64,000 nucleotides of DNA from Mycobacterium sp. SMC-4 (GTDB lineage: Bacteria > Actinomycetota > Actinomycetes > Mycobacteriales > Mycobacteriaceae), in contig NZ_CP079871.1 in the NCBI RefSeq assembly GCF_025263265.1, forward strand, positions 6,494 to 70,493, given 5' to 3'. Positions 34,472 to 43,177 of this stretch are shown here, piece by piece. The stretch's first letter is position 1; every line of letters begins with the position of its first letter. Under the pieces are notes generated by a model, which saw only the letters and a program-made list of their open reading frames with translations, had not been told where the DNA came from and searched no databases. A program made the position numbers and the translations under genes.

Positions 34472-35448
34472 CGGCGGCGTGGGGATGGGGGTCGATGGCG
34501 CACTTGTTCGTCGGCACCCTGGCGTGCTCGGGCAAGTGGCGCGGCGTGCTGGCCCCGGAGATGACCCAGCCCAGGGTCATCGAGGGCCTGGACCGGGTCT
34601 GCCGCGGCTTGGGCGGGGTGAGCCGGGTGTGGCGTTTTGATCGGATGGCCACGGTCTGTCACCCGGAGTCGGGGAAGGTGACGGCCAGCTTCGCCGGGGT
34701 GGCCAAGCATTACGGGGTGTCGGTCGCGATCTGCCCACCGCGGCGAGGCAACCGCAAAGGCGCGGTGGAGAAGTCCAATCACACTGCCGCCCAACGCTGG
34801 TGGCGGACACTGCCAGACGATGTGACTGTTGAGCAGGCGCAGGAAAGTCTCGACAAGTTCTGCCGGCTGCGCGGTGACACCCGGTTGCGGCCCACCGCCG
34901 ACGGGAAAGCCACTGTGGCGACCGTGGCCGGCAGCGAGGGCTTGCATCCGATGCCGGCGCGAGCCTATCCGGCGATCATGTCCTGCGAGCGGGTGGTATC
35001 GCGGCAGGCGTTGATCTCCTATCGCGGCAACCGGTACTCGGTGCCCCCAGAGCTCGCCTCGGCGCGGGTGAACATCACCGAGGTCCTCGGCGCCGGCGTC
35101 ATCGATGTGGTCACCGCTTCGGGGATCACCATCGCCCGGCACCGTCTGGCCGCCGATGGGACCGGGGCGATGGTGCGCGATCACGGCCACGTCTACGCCT
35201 TGGAGCAGGCCGCGATGGCGGGGGCGAAAACCGGACGGCCGCATCGCCGCAAGGAACGTATCCCACCAGGACCCGAGGCTCTTGCCGCGGCCGCGGTACT
35301 GCGTATCGACCGCGCAGACCCCACCACCACCATCAGCTCTGAGGCCCAATCACCTCCCAGCACAACACAGTCCGATACCGAACCTGCGGCTCTCTACGAT
35401 CTTTCGGTTTACGAGCGCGCCGCCCACGGAAGGAACACCCTGTCATGA
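34472..35448 (+). pseudogene. istA: IstA (IS21 transposase), C-terminal piece
   Basis: Continues IstA from AAWGWGSMAHLFVGTLACSG through the DDE core (FDRMATVCHP with the second Asp, PPRRGNRKGAVEKSN with the Glu) to a C-terminal domain with ISYRGNRYSVPPEL. The end overlaps istB by 4 bp (ATGA). There is no ribosome site for this piece, so IstA is not expected to be made while copy 3 is present. Confidence 0.9.
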
Positions 35449-36296
35449 CCACACGCACCACAACCGGATCTGGCGACCGTTTACCCCCTCCGAATACCGC
35501 GGAATCGGCGAGCCTATACCAACGTCTGCGTGGGCATCTGGCAGTGCTGAAACTGCACGATGCGGCCGAGGCGTTGCCCTCGGTGCTGGATCAGGCATCG
35601 GCAGAGGACCTGTCGATGACCGCCGCCCTGGACCGGCTGCTCTCGATCGAAGTGCAGGCCACCGAAGCGCGACGTCTGGCGGGTCGACTGCGCTTTGCCT
35701 GCCTGCCCACCCCTGCCTCGCTGGAGGATTTCGATTACGACGCCGCCGTCGGCGTTGATCGCAAGGTCATCGATGAGCTGGCCACCGGTCGCTACCTCGA
35801 GACCGCAACGAACGTGTTGCTGATCGGCCCGCCGGGGGTCGGCAAGACCCATCTGTCGGTCGGATTGGCAAGGGCTGCAGCGTATGCCGGGTATCGCACC
35901 TATTTCACCACTGCTGCCGACCTCGCTGCCCGGTGTCATCGCGCCGCGATCGAAGGTAGATGGGCGACCACGATGCGGTTCTACGCTGGTCCTACGTTGC
36001 TGGTGATTGACGAACTGGGCTATCTGCCGCTGCCCGGCGAGGCGGCAGCAGCGTTGTTTCAGGTCGTCTCCCAACGCTATATGAAAACGTCAATCGTGAT
36101 GACCACCAATCGAGGCGTCGGATCATGGGGTGAGGTGCTCGGCGATAACACCGTCGCGGCAGCGATGCTCGATCGCCTCTTGCATCGTTCCGTCGTGCTC
36201 AACCTCGACGGTGATTCCTACCGCCTACGCGACCACAACGCCCGAGCAGAAAAACTGCGTAGAACGACCACCGGAACCCGACAACCGCTACAGTGA
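35445..36296 (+). CDS. istB: IstB, AAA+ ATPase of the IS21 element
   Basis: A 283-residue transposition helper. Walker A GPPGVGKTHLS, Walker B LLVIDELGYLPL and sensor region SIVMTTNRGVGSWGEVLGD are clear; the C-terminal LLHRSVVLNLDGDSYRLRD is typical of IstB. It assists IstA in target selection and assembly. Coupled to istA by an ATGA overlap. Intact, although its IstA partner is split. Confidence 0.95.
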   Translation: MTTRTTTGSGDRLPPPNTAESASLYQRLRGHLAVLKLHDAAEALPSVLDQASAEDLSMTAALDRLLSIEVQATEARRLAGRLRFACLPTPASLEDFDYDAAVGVDRKVIDELATGRYLETATNVLLIGPPGVGKTHLSVGLARAAAYAGYRTYFTTAADLAARCHRAAIEGRWATTMRFYAGPTLLVIDELGYLPLPGEAAAALFQVVSQRYMKTSIVMTTNRGVGSWGEVLGDNTVAAAMLDRLLHRSVVLNLDGDSYRLRDHNARAEKLRRTTTGTRQPLQ

Positions 36297-36360
36297 GGAC
36301 CGCTCATAGGTGGGGATTTTCGCCGAGCACAACTGGGGAGTTTCCCTGAGCCTCGTCAGC

Positions 36361-36613
36361 GTTCGACGAAGCCGGCGATAATCGGCACCAGAGTGGTCGT
36401 CTCGGCGGTACTTCCCTCGAAACAACCGATCTCCAAAGGGAAACCACTGCGATCCACCAGCGGTCCGACCACAATTTGAGGGTCGACCCGCCGTTCTTTG
36501 CTGAACCCCACCTTGCGCAGCTCATCCTCCGATTCAGCCTCGATATACAAGGTCGTAACGTCATAGAGCAACAGGGACAGCCCACCGCAATCACGGGAGT
36601 AGTCAAAGCACTT
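36361..36613 (-). pseudogene. IS1634-like transposase, middle piece
   Basis: The minus strand encodes KCFDYSRDCGGLSLLLYDVT and then LYIEAESEDELRKVGFSKER, RRVDPQIVVGPLVDRSGFPL and EIGCFEGSTAETTTLVPI, the typical core of IS1634-family transposases including the first catalytic Asp. It joins 39524 on one side (GCACTT shared at both junctions) and 32431 on the other. Confidence 0.85.
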
Positions 36614-36659
36614 CGGGTCAAGTCCCGGGAAGTGGTGTAGTGCTGCGTGATCCGGTGTG

Positions 36660-37098
36660 TTAAGCGGTGAGTGCGGGCATGTCGTCGGCTCCTATTTCGG
36701 GGTTGTCGTTGGTGATGGTGGTTAGGCGGCAGCGGGCCAGGATGTCGAGGCCGAGGTAGCGGCGGCCTTCGGCCCATTCATCGTTCTGTTCGGCCAAGAC
36801 GGCGCCGACGAGGCGGACGATGGCGTCGCGGTTGGGGAAGATGCCGACCGCATCGGTGCGGCGGCGGATCTCTTTGTTGAGTCGTTCGGCGGGGTTGTTG
36901 GACCAGATCTGGGTCCAGATGTCTTTGGGGAATGCGGTGAAGGCAAGGATGTCTTCGCGTGCAGCGGCCAGGTGGTCGGCCACGGCGGGCAGTTTGTCGG
37001 TGACGTAGTCGATGAGCCGGTCGAACTGCGCGGCCACCGCGGGTGCGTCCGGTTGGTCATAGACGCTGTGCAGCATGGCTTTGACCGCTGGCCACATG
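36660..37098 (-). pseudogene. IS256-B transposase, C-terminal piece
   Basis: From the junction: [20 protein letters not shown], then [20 protein letters not shown] (catalytic Glu region) and [27 protein letters not shown] at 37092-37098 repeats at 38583-38589. Joined to the N-terminal piece it restores a transposase of about 415 residues. Confidence 0.9.
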
Positions 37099-38582
37099 GA
37101 GAAATTGTCAATACCTGTGGATCGGGTTGTTCAGGCGACCTCCGTTCCGGGTTGTTCGGCGCCGTCGGTGGGCGGCTGTGTTGGGGTGATCTCGGTGGGG
37201 CGTTCGAGCAGCTTTCCCTTGTGGAAGACCGCGCCGGCGCGGACCAAAGCGACCAGGTGTGGGGCGTTGACGGCGCGCCAGCGGGCCGCGGCGGCGTCGA
37301 TGAGCTTGTAGGCCATAGCCAGTCCGGCCGCGCGTGATCCCGGGCCTTTGGTGACCTTGGTGCGCAAACGCACTGTGGCGAAGGTGCTTTCGATCGGATT
37401 CGTGGTGCGTAGGTGAATCCAATGTTCGGCCGGGTAGTGGTAGAACTCCAGCAGGGTGTCCAGATCGTCGGTGATCTTGGCGACCGCTTTAGGATACTTG
37501 GCCCCGAAGTCGACCTCGAAGGCTTTGACCGCGAGCTGGGCCTTGTCGATATCCTCGGCGTTGTAGATCTCCTTGATCGCCGCCAACGCCGACGGGTGCG
37601 CTGATTTCGGCAGCGCGGCAAGAACATTAGCCTGCTTATGAAACCAGCACCGCTGCTCTTTGGTGGCCGGGAACACCTCACGCACCGCGTTCCAGAACCC
37701 GAGTGCGCCATCGCCGACCGCGAGCACCGGGGCGGTCATGCCGCGTCGCTTGCAGTCGCGCAGCAGATCAGCCCACGACTCGGTCGATTCGCGGTAGCCG
37801 TCGGTGATCGCCACCAGTTCTTTGCGGCCGTCAGCGCGCACACCCAGCTTCACCAGCAAGCACAGCTTTTCCTGGTCCAGGCGGACCTTGAGGTGGATGC
37901 CGTCCACCCACAGGTAGACGTAATCGGTGCCCGACAGGTCCCGGGCGGCGAACGCGCGGGCCTCATCTTGCCACTGACTGGTCAGCCGGGTGATCGTGGT
38001 GGCCGACAACCCGGCACCCGAGCCCAGAAACTGCTCCAGGGCCGGCCCGAAATCACTGGTCGACAGCCCGTGCAGATACAAAAGCGGCAGCACCTCGCTC
38101 ATCTGCGGTGACTTGCGCGCCCACGCCGGCAGGATCGCCGAGGAAAACCGTTTCCGCTCACCAGTGTCGGGGTCGACGCGTTTGTCGTTGACTCGTGGAG
38201 CTTTCACCTGCACCGCACCGGCTGCGGTCAACACCTCACGTGGCTGGTGGTAGCCGTTGCGCACCACCAGCCGGTGCCCGTTGTCGTCGAGCTGATCGGC
38301 GTACTGGGCCACATACGCGGCGACCTCGGCCTGCAACGCCGCGGCCAGCATTTGCCGGGCACCGTCGCGGACGATCTCGTCCAACAACGAGCGCCCAGAG
38401 GCCTCGTGGCCGTTGGCGTCCTCGGCGTCGTGAACTACGGTGAGCATGGGCGTACCTTCCCGAACCAGCGCGCCAACGCCGGCTCATGATCGGACCTACT
38501 GACTTTCAGATCATCCTCGGGAAGGTGCGCCCACTTTCACGCCCCCATCCCGAGGCTCATCCACAGGTTCTGATCATTGCTC
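37099..38582 (-). mobile_element. IS256-A copy 4 (inside IS256-B)
   Basis: 1,484 bp: right end (complement) GAGCAATGATCAGAACCTG, left end GAGAAATTGTCAATACCTG. Exactly adjacent 7-bp repeats CCACATG flank it. Opposite in orientation to copy 3, about 2.6 kb away, so recombination between the pair would invert the part of the nest that lies between. Confidence 0.93.
37131..38447 (-). CDS. IS256-A copy 4 transposase (intact)
   Basis: A 438-residue mutator-type transposase from MLTVVHDAEDANGH to EQPGTEVA, with all motifs of copy 3 (YLWVDGIHLKVR, LAVGDGALGFW, TTNPIESTFATVR). It differs from copy 3 only at scattered positions, mostly in the two termini. Probably functional. Confidence 0.95.
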   Translation of the reverse strand: MLTVVHDAEDANGHEASGRSLLDEIVRDGARQMLAAALQAEVAAYVAQYADQLDDNGHRLVVRNGYHQPREVLTAAGAVQVKAPRVNDKRVDPDTGERKRFSSAILPAWARKSPQMSEVLPLLYLHGLSTSDFGPALEQFLGSGAGLSATTITRLTSQWQDEARAFAARDLSGTDYVYLWVDGIHLKVRLDQEKLCLLVKLGVRADGRKELVAITDGYRESTESWADLLRDCKRRGMTAPVLAVGDGALGFWNAVREVFPATKEQRCWFHKQANVLAALPKSAHPSALAAIKEIYNAEDIDKAQLAVKAFEVDFGAKYPKAVAKITDDLDTLLEFYHYPAEHWIHLRTTNPIESTFATVRLRTKVTKGPGSRAAGLAMAYKLIDAAAARWRAVNAPHLVALVRAGAVFHKGKLLERPTEITPTQPPTDGAEQPGTEVA

Positions 38583-39398
38583 CCACATGCTCTTGGGGCA
38601 GATGCTCATCAGGTTGGCCGCGTAGTGGGTGCGACACCGCTGCCAGGCTGCGCCGGGCAGGTTGGCCGCGATGGCCTCGCGTAGGCCGGCGTGGGCGTCG
38701 CTGGTGACCAGTCGTGCGCCGGCCAGTCCGCGGGCGACCAGGTCGGCGAAGAACTCGTTCCAGGCGGGGCCGGTCTCGCTGGTGACCACGCGCATGCCCA
38801 GGACTTCGCGGTGTCCGTCACCGTTGACGCCGGTGGCCAAAAGCACCACCGCGTTGACGACCCGGCCGCCTTCGCGGACCTTCATCGTCAACGCATCAGC
38901 GGCGACGAAGGTGAACGGGCCGGCAGAATCGAGTGGTCGGTGGCGGAACTGTTCGACGTGGTCGTCGAGGTCGGTGGCCATGCGGCTGACCTGCGATTTG
39001 CTCAGCGAATCGATGCCCAGCGTCTTGACCAGTTTGTCCATCCGCCGCGTGCTCACCCCGGCCAGGTAGCAGTCGGCGACCACGGTGATCAAGGCGGATT
39101 CGGCCCGCTTGCGTCGCTCCAGCAGCCAGTCGGGAAAGTAGGTTCCCTTGCGCAGCTTGGGAACCGCGACATCGATGGTCCCGACCCGGGTGTCCAGTCC
39201 GCGGTGGCGGTACCCGTTGCGCTGGGCACGGCGTCCCGGTGTGGGCTGGCCCCATTCAGCGCCCACCACGGCATCAGCATCCGCCGACAGCAGGGCGTTG
39301 ATCACGGTCTGCAACAGCGAGCGCATCAGATCCGGTGACGCTTCTGACAGGGCCTCGCCAAGAAGGCCGGCAGGGTCGACAATGTGGGGTGCGGTCAT
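38583..39398 (-). pseudogene. IS256-B transposase, N-terminal piece
   Basis: From MTAPHIVDPAGLLGEALSEA through AEWGQPTPGRRAQRNGYRHR, AALITVVADCYLAGVSTRRM-like text (ALITVVADCYLAGVSTRRMD) and FVAADALTMKVREGGRVVNA (catalytic Asp) to ICPKSM at the junction with IS256-A copy 4. ATG 39398 is the family-like start; codons further upstream lie in the IS end. Confidence 0.9.
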
Positions 39399-39523
39399 CG
39401 TGATGCTCCTCGAGGATTCTGTGGAAGGTTGACTCGAAGGATCACGCGGTGGCCGCTTCACGTCCATCACCAACACGATGACGAACCCAGCAACCGCGCT
39501 ACACCACTATGCGGGACTCAACT

Positions 39524-40053
39524 GCACTTTTCGCGGCGATCGCATCCCGATACCCACCCGGGCCGATCACGTCCAGATGGCGCTGGATGGTCCGATACGA
39601 CACCGTCGTAGCGCCCAAGTCTTCGAGCACCCGGATCGAGTCGAGCTTGCTGGTCGGCTCCACGATCCGGGCGCTCACCAGATCCCGGAACACCGCGTCA
39701 TCGACCACATCGAATCCGAGCCAGTCATACACGTGCCCGAGGACCTCACGCAGTAACCGCGAGGAGGTGCCCGTGATGTGACCCGGGCCGGCCGACGCCG
39801 GCGCCACGGTCTCATCGGCGGGCCGCCAGTCGGCGACCTCGCCGACACGGGCGACCTTGCGGGCTACCTCCAGATCCAGACCCTGTTGATCACCATCGGC
39901 GATCCGGCGGGCCTGCTCCAGCAGAACCCCCAGCTCAACGTCGGTATGGGCGGACCCCAGATGAGCCAGGATCTCGTGTTTGCCCTGGTTCTTGCGGGCC
40001 ACCTGCACCGCCACCGCACCGGAGGAAGTGCGCACCTTCCGCACGTACGCCAC
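39524..40053 (-). pseudogene. IS1634-like transposase, N-terminal piece
   Basis: Begins MAYVRKVRTSSGAVAVQVAR (GTG start at 40053), then HEILAHLGSAHTDVELGVLL and DYRTIQRHLD-like text (VSYRTIQRHLDVIGPGGYRD), the normal N-terminus of IS1634-family transposases. It is broken after DAIAAK by IS256-B. The 266 bp between 40054 and the lipoprotein gene end contain the element's outer end and nothing else recognised. Confidence 0.85.
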
Positions 40054-40319
40054 CGCCCGAACCTACCCCGTTAGTGCCCCTAGTGCCCCAAATCACCACA
40101 CGAAACCCCAGGTCACAGCGATAAGACCCCTCAGATCCCCGATCGATGTCCTAACTCAGGTGGTTGCGCTGCAAGGGGACACGCTCGGCATTGGCGATTG
40201 TCTCGGGAGGCTGGGCGCTCCAGGCCTCGCCACCTCCGTTGGTCATTCTCTGACTATCTCATCCTGGACTCCAACCGCGGCGAGCCATGCCCTCCGGCTG
40301 AGCGGTTACTGTCTCTGTT

Positions 40320-40653
40320 CTATTCCGCATTCAATTCCGGGCATTGATGCGTGTGGGCTGCAACTAGCAGTTTGTAGTATTGCTCTGCGGCGGTGACAAA
40401 CGCTTCAGGAGGGGTATTATTCATCTCGTTTCGCCGCGTTGCCTGATGAGATTCGAACGCTTGCCTTGACGCAGGACTTTCTATCGCGATGCCATCGTAT
40501 ACGGAATCGGCTGTGGCAATTACTTGACTTTTCCATTTCTTGGGATTTGATCTGATGTCCTCGATGCTCCTAGCCCGAGCGCTTAGTGTGATTGGCGCTA
40601 TTGTGTTGTTAGCGCCGCCGCCGGGCATCGCCCAACAAACGTGGCGGCCTAGG
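40320..40653 (-). pseudogene. Lipoprotein gene, 3' piece
   Basis: About 110 codons, RHVCWAMPGGGANNTIAPIT through SIEDIRSNPKKWKSQVIATA to AAHTHQCPELNAE and a stop. This DNA is lower in G+C than its surroundings. It carries no start; joined across the IS481-A insertion (one CCTAGG removed) it continues the 5' piece at 41728 in frame. I do not recognise a family. Confidence 0.75.
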
Positions 40654-41727
40654 TGTAACTCCCAGACAGGTTGTGAACGGCGTGGTGAGCGGAAGTAGGT
40701 GAGGACCTCCGGTATCGGTGTGGTTACCAAACACGCACATCCGATTACCGAGAGGTCCTCATGGTCCACGCTAATGCTTCGTTGACTCCTCGTGGGCGGT
40801 TGCGGCTTGCGCAGGCGGTTGTTGATCAGGGCTGGAGTTTGCGGCGCGCGGCTGAGCGGTTCCAATGTTCGGTGGCCACAGCCAAGAAATGGGCCGACCG
40901 TTATCGCGACGGTGGCGAAGCAGCGATGGTAGACCGGCCCAGCCGGCCGCATCGCAGTCCGTTGCGGTTGCCGAAACGACGTGAGCGGCGCATCGTCAAC
41001 CTGCGCTTCACCCGGCGCTGGGGCCCACATCGCATCGCCGCTTACCTGCACCTGCCACGCTCGACCGTTGAGGCGGTGCTGCGCCGCTACCGGATGCCAT
41101 TGCTGCGGCACCTGGACCAAAACACCGGGTTACCGGTACGCCGGCCCAAACCCCGCCGCTATGAGCACCCGGCTCCCGGCGACTTGGTCCATGTCGACGT
41201 CAAGAAACTGGGCCGCATCCCCGACGGGGGCGGCCATCGCAAGCTGGGTCGCCAAGCCGGCCGGCGCAACCGCTGCGGCATGGGATACACGTTCTTGCAC
41301 CACGCCGTTGATGACCACTCCCGGCTGGCCTACTCCGAGGACCTCACCGACGAACGCAAAGAAACCGCCGCGGGATTCTGGAAACGCGCCAACGCGTTCT
41401 TCGCCGACCACGGCATCACCGTCAAACGAGTGTTGACCGACAATGGATCCTGTTACCGGTCAAAGAATTTCGCTGAAGCGCTCGGCCCCGACATCACCCA
41501 CAAGAGGACCCGGCCCTACCGGCCACAGACCAACGGCAAAGTCGAGCGATTCAACCGCACCCTGACCACCGAATGGGCCTATGCGCAGACCTACCGCTCT
41601 GAGGCCGAACGCGCCGGAACCTACCAGCACTGGCTGCATCACTACAATCACCACCGACCCCACACCGGCATCGGCGGAATGACACCAATCGAGCGCCTAC
41701 GCGTTCACAACCTACCCGTGAAGAACA
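40654..41727 (+). mobile_element. IS481-family element (IS481-A)
   Basis: 1,074 bp. Left end TGTAACTC and right end (complement) TGTTCTTC differ near the tip, but both continue into a perfect inner GGTTGTGAAC. CCTAGG directly flanks both sides (40648-40653 and 41728-41733); 6-bp NCTAGN duplications are known for IS481. The insertion splits a lipoprotein gene. Confidence 0.9.
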
Positions 41728-41732
41728 CCTAG
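40761..41732 (+). CDS. IS481-A transposase (stop codon supplied by the target duplication)
   Basis: A 323-residue IS481-type DDE transposase: N-terminal HTH (GWSLRRAAERFQCSVATAKK), catalytic Asp in GDLVHVDVKKLGRIPDGG, second Asp in VKRVLTDNGSCYRS and Glu in TNGKVERFNRTL; a late HHYNHHRPHTGIGG is typical. The frame ends ...KNT with TAG at 41730-41732, which lies inside the CCTAGG target duplication, so the element itself has no stop and uses its CTAG target. ATG 40761 follows an AGAGG sequence. Confidence 0.94.
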   Translation: MVHANASLTPRGRLRLAQAVVDQGWSLRRAAERFQCSVATAKKWADRYRDGGEAAMVDRPSRPHRSPLRLPKRRERRIVNLRFTRRWGPHRIAAYLHLPRSTVEAVLRRYRMPLLRHLDQNTGLPVRRPKPRRYEHPAPGDLVHVDVKKLGRIPDGGGHRKLGRQAGRRNRCGMGYTFLHHAVDDHSRLAYSEDLTDERKETAAGFWKRANAFFADHGITVKRVLTDNGSCYRSKNFAEALGPDITHKRTRPYRPQTNGKVERFNRTLTTEWAYAQTYRSEAERAGTYQHWLHHYNHHRPHTGIGGMTPIERLRVHNLPVKNT

Positions 41733-42203
41733 GCCTCGGATGAAGTGTGGTGTCTTGGCCATGATTTCGGCTGCCGCATCAGTAGTGATCCCGTGGTCCC
41801 ATATGTAGGCATCCGCCCACCCCTTTTCGAGGTCACACACGGCGGAGGCAAATGCAGAGTCCCCGCCGTTCGGCACGCGGTCGTAGAATGTAGAGATTAA
41901 GTAGTCGCGGTTCTTCGACGGCAAGAATTCTTCCGGTCCGCTCATGGCGAGGTGGTCTTCATCTTGGGTTCGCAGATCACCGGTGTACGGACTTGGCAGC
42001 CGAATCGACAGCCAGGCGTCCGCGATTTGCTCTGGGGTGGAATTGGATCCGGCCGAATCGACACATCCTGTCCCTGCGATAGCGGATTCAACCACCTCCG
42101 CCGCGCTAGGAAAGCCGGGCAGTGATCCGCTTGGACCGTCACCACCACAACCTGCGACCAGAATTGTCGCTGCCAGCAGCACAATACGCTTATGTCTCAT
42201 CAC
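41728..42203 (-). pseudogene. Lipoprotein gene, 5' piece
   Basis: Starts MMRHKRIVLLAATILVAGCG: a basic N-terminus, hydrophobic core and lipobox LVAGC, so an exported lipoprotein. It continues through SPYTGDLRTQDEDHLAMSG and ADAYIWDHGITTDAAAEIMA to TPHFIRGLG at the IS481-A junction. With the 3' piece the intact gene would encode about 270 residues. Function unknown; no close family recognised. Upstream of it lies the divergent XRE gene. Confidence 0.8.
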
Positions 42204-42289
42204 GACGCCCCCGATGGCTTACGTTCGAGCATACGCGCGGGTCCCACCGTTTCGCACGTCATTCGGATGTTTTTAGCCATCCACTTTCA

Positions 42290-42315
42290 GGTAGACTATG
42301 CACTACAGGTCTACC
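42290..42315. promoter_or_regulatory. Palindromic site 1, before the XRE regulator
   Basis: GGTAGAC (42290-42296) and GTCTACC (42309-42315) are inverted arms. TAGACT at 42292-42297 could be the -10 of the XRE gene, and CTATGCACTAC (42296-42306) is identical to part of site 4 (53861-53871). It is the most degenerate member of the five-site set and would allow autoregulation. Confidence 0.5.
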
Positions 42316-42336
42316 GGGCAACGAAGGGACCGAACC

Positions 42337-42630
42337 ATGCCGGCCGCCAAGTCCGACACCACGACGGACGCCAAGTCCGCCAGGAAACTTGAACTTGAAC
42401 GTCGCAACGCCGCCGTCGGTGAACGCATTCTCCCGATCATCGGAGCCAACATCGTCGCACGCCGGGAAGACCTGCGGCTGTCGCAGCGGGCACTGGCAGA
42501 AAATGCCGACGTCGACCGCATCTGGATCCGCCAAGTCGAACAAGGCACCCGAGCCCCCACTGTGATCGTCCTGGCCAAGATCGCAGAAGCCCTCGACACC
42601 ACCGTCGAGGCGCTGACCAAAGGGACCTAA
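42337..42630 (+). CDS. XRE-type HTH regulator
   Basis: A 97-residue protein with a lambda-repressor-like HTH: GANIVARREDLRLSQRALAE, then NADVDRIWIRQVEQGTRAPT and a closing LAKIAEALDTTVEALT. A basic, Lys/Arg-rich helix precedes the domain. ATG 42337 is preferred over 42298 because GAAGGGA stands before it and 42298 lies within the promoter. As the only DNA-binding regulator in this block, with a palindromic site in its own promoter, it is the prime candidate for the factor that binds the five related sites. This link is inference. Confidence 0.82.
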   Translation: MPAAKSDTTTDAKSARKLELERRNAAVGERILPIIGANIVARREDLRLSQRALAENADVDRIWIRQVEQGTRAPTVIVLAKIAEALDTTVEALTKGT

Positions 42631-42741
42631 CAGCATGGCTGCGCTCGGGCTGCCCGCGACCATCACCGTGGCCGTGCTTGTCGGACCCAGCTGGTATAGA
42701 TCGCCGCAGACCCGCACACCTCGACGGGAAGGCGCAGGGCA

Positions 42742-43158
42742 ATGAATCCGTTCGACTACAACCACCCCCCTGATGCACCCGCCAGCGGCCAGCTGTACAT
42801 CGCGACGGTCAAACCCTTCGATGCCGTGTCGCCCTCCGACCACCAACCGCTGGCGCGGGTCCGCTACACCAACGGCAAGACCTTCGTCGGCCGCGACACC
42901 GTGCGGCACATCGACGTCCACCGCGAGACCGGCCAGCCCGTGGAGCACTGGATGCGCATCGACGGCTATGCGCGCGAGATTGTCTCCCAGATCAGCACCC
43001 TGGTCGCAGACGGCGCCGTCAGCCCCGTTGCCTGTTTCACCGAGCTGCGCTACCACCTCGACGCCGACACCGGCTGGTCCCCCGCGATCGACGCCCTCAG
43101 TGACGAAGACTGGGCCGCGGTGCAGTGGCGCGTCACCGACCTTCTACGCACCGGATGA
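42742..43158 (+). CDS. Hypothetical protein
   Basis: A 138-residue acidic protein, MNPFDYNHPPDAPASGQLYI..., with no membrane segment or known motif. The central ARVRYTNGKTFVGRDTVRHI and the late TDLLRTG suggest a compact beta-rich fold. It lies 111 bp after the XRE gene on the same strand and ends 19 bp before the convergent kinase gene. Preceded by GGAAGGCGCAGGG. I do not recognise it. Confidence 0.6.
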   Translation: MNPFDYNHPPDAPASGQLYIATVKPFDAVSPSDHQPLARVRYTNGKTFVGRDTVRHIDVHRETGQPVEHWMRIDGYAREIVSQISTLVADGAVSPVACFTELRYHLDADTGWSPAIDALSDEDWAAVQWRVTDLLRTG

Positions 43159-43177
43159 ACGCCGCGGGCTCAGCACG

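Larger units (their letters stand above)
32433..36346 (+). mobile_element. IS21-family element carrying IS256-A copy 3
   Basis: Ends: left CTGAAATTCCCCAG, repeated inside as TTGAAATTCCCCACCTGT; right (complement) GGGAAACTCCCCAG and inside it AAAATCCCCACCTAT. Tandem copies of the end motif are usual for IS21 elements. It encodes istA (split) and istB and is inserted in the IS1634-like transposase between the mid and C-terminal pieces. Without copy 3 its length would be about 2.4 kb. Outer boundaries are accurate to some 15 bp. Confidence 0.82.
36614..39523 (-). mobile_element. Second IS256-family type (IS256-B), split by IS256-A copy 4
   Basis: Ends: left CAAGTCCCGGGAAGTGGTG then TAG; right (complement) TGAGTCCCGCATAGTGGTG then TAG, imperfect inverted repeats quite different from those of IS256-A. 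GCACTT occurs at both outer junctions (36608-36613 and 39524-39529) within the IS1634-like gene. Without copy 4 the element would be about 1.42 kb. The label IS256-B is only for this annotation. Confidence 0.85.
32268..40085 (-). mobile_element. IS1634-like element, interrupted twice and truncated
   Basis: Three separated minus-strand pieces (39524-40053, about 36361-36613, about 32268-32431) join in order into one IS1634-type transposase. The gaps are an IS256-type element (36614-39523) and an IS21 element (about 32433-36346), each itself carrying an IS256-A copy. The 3' end is lost at the 69-bp IS256-A remnant. The outer right end is near 40085 (a run with GTGCCCC repeated twice), approximate. 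Confidence 0.78.
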
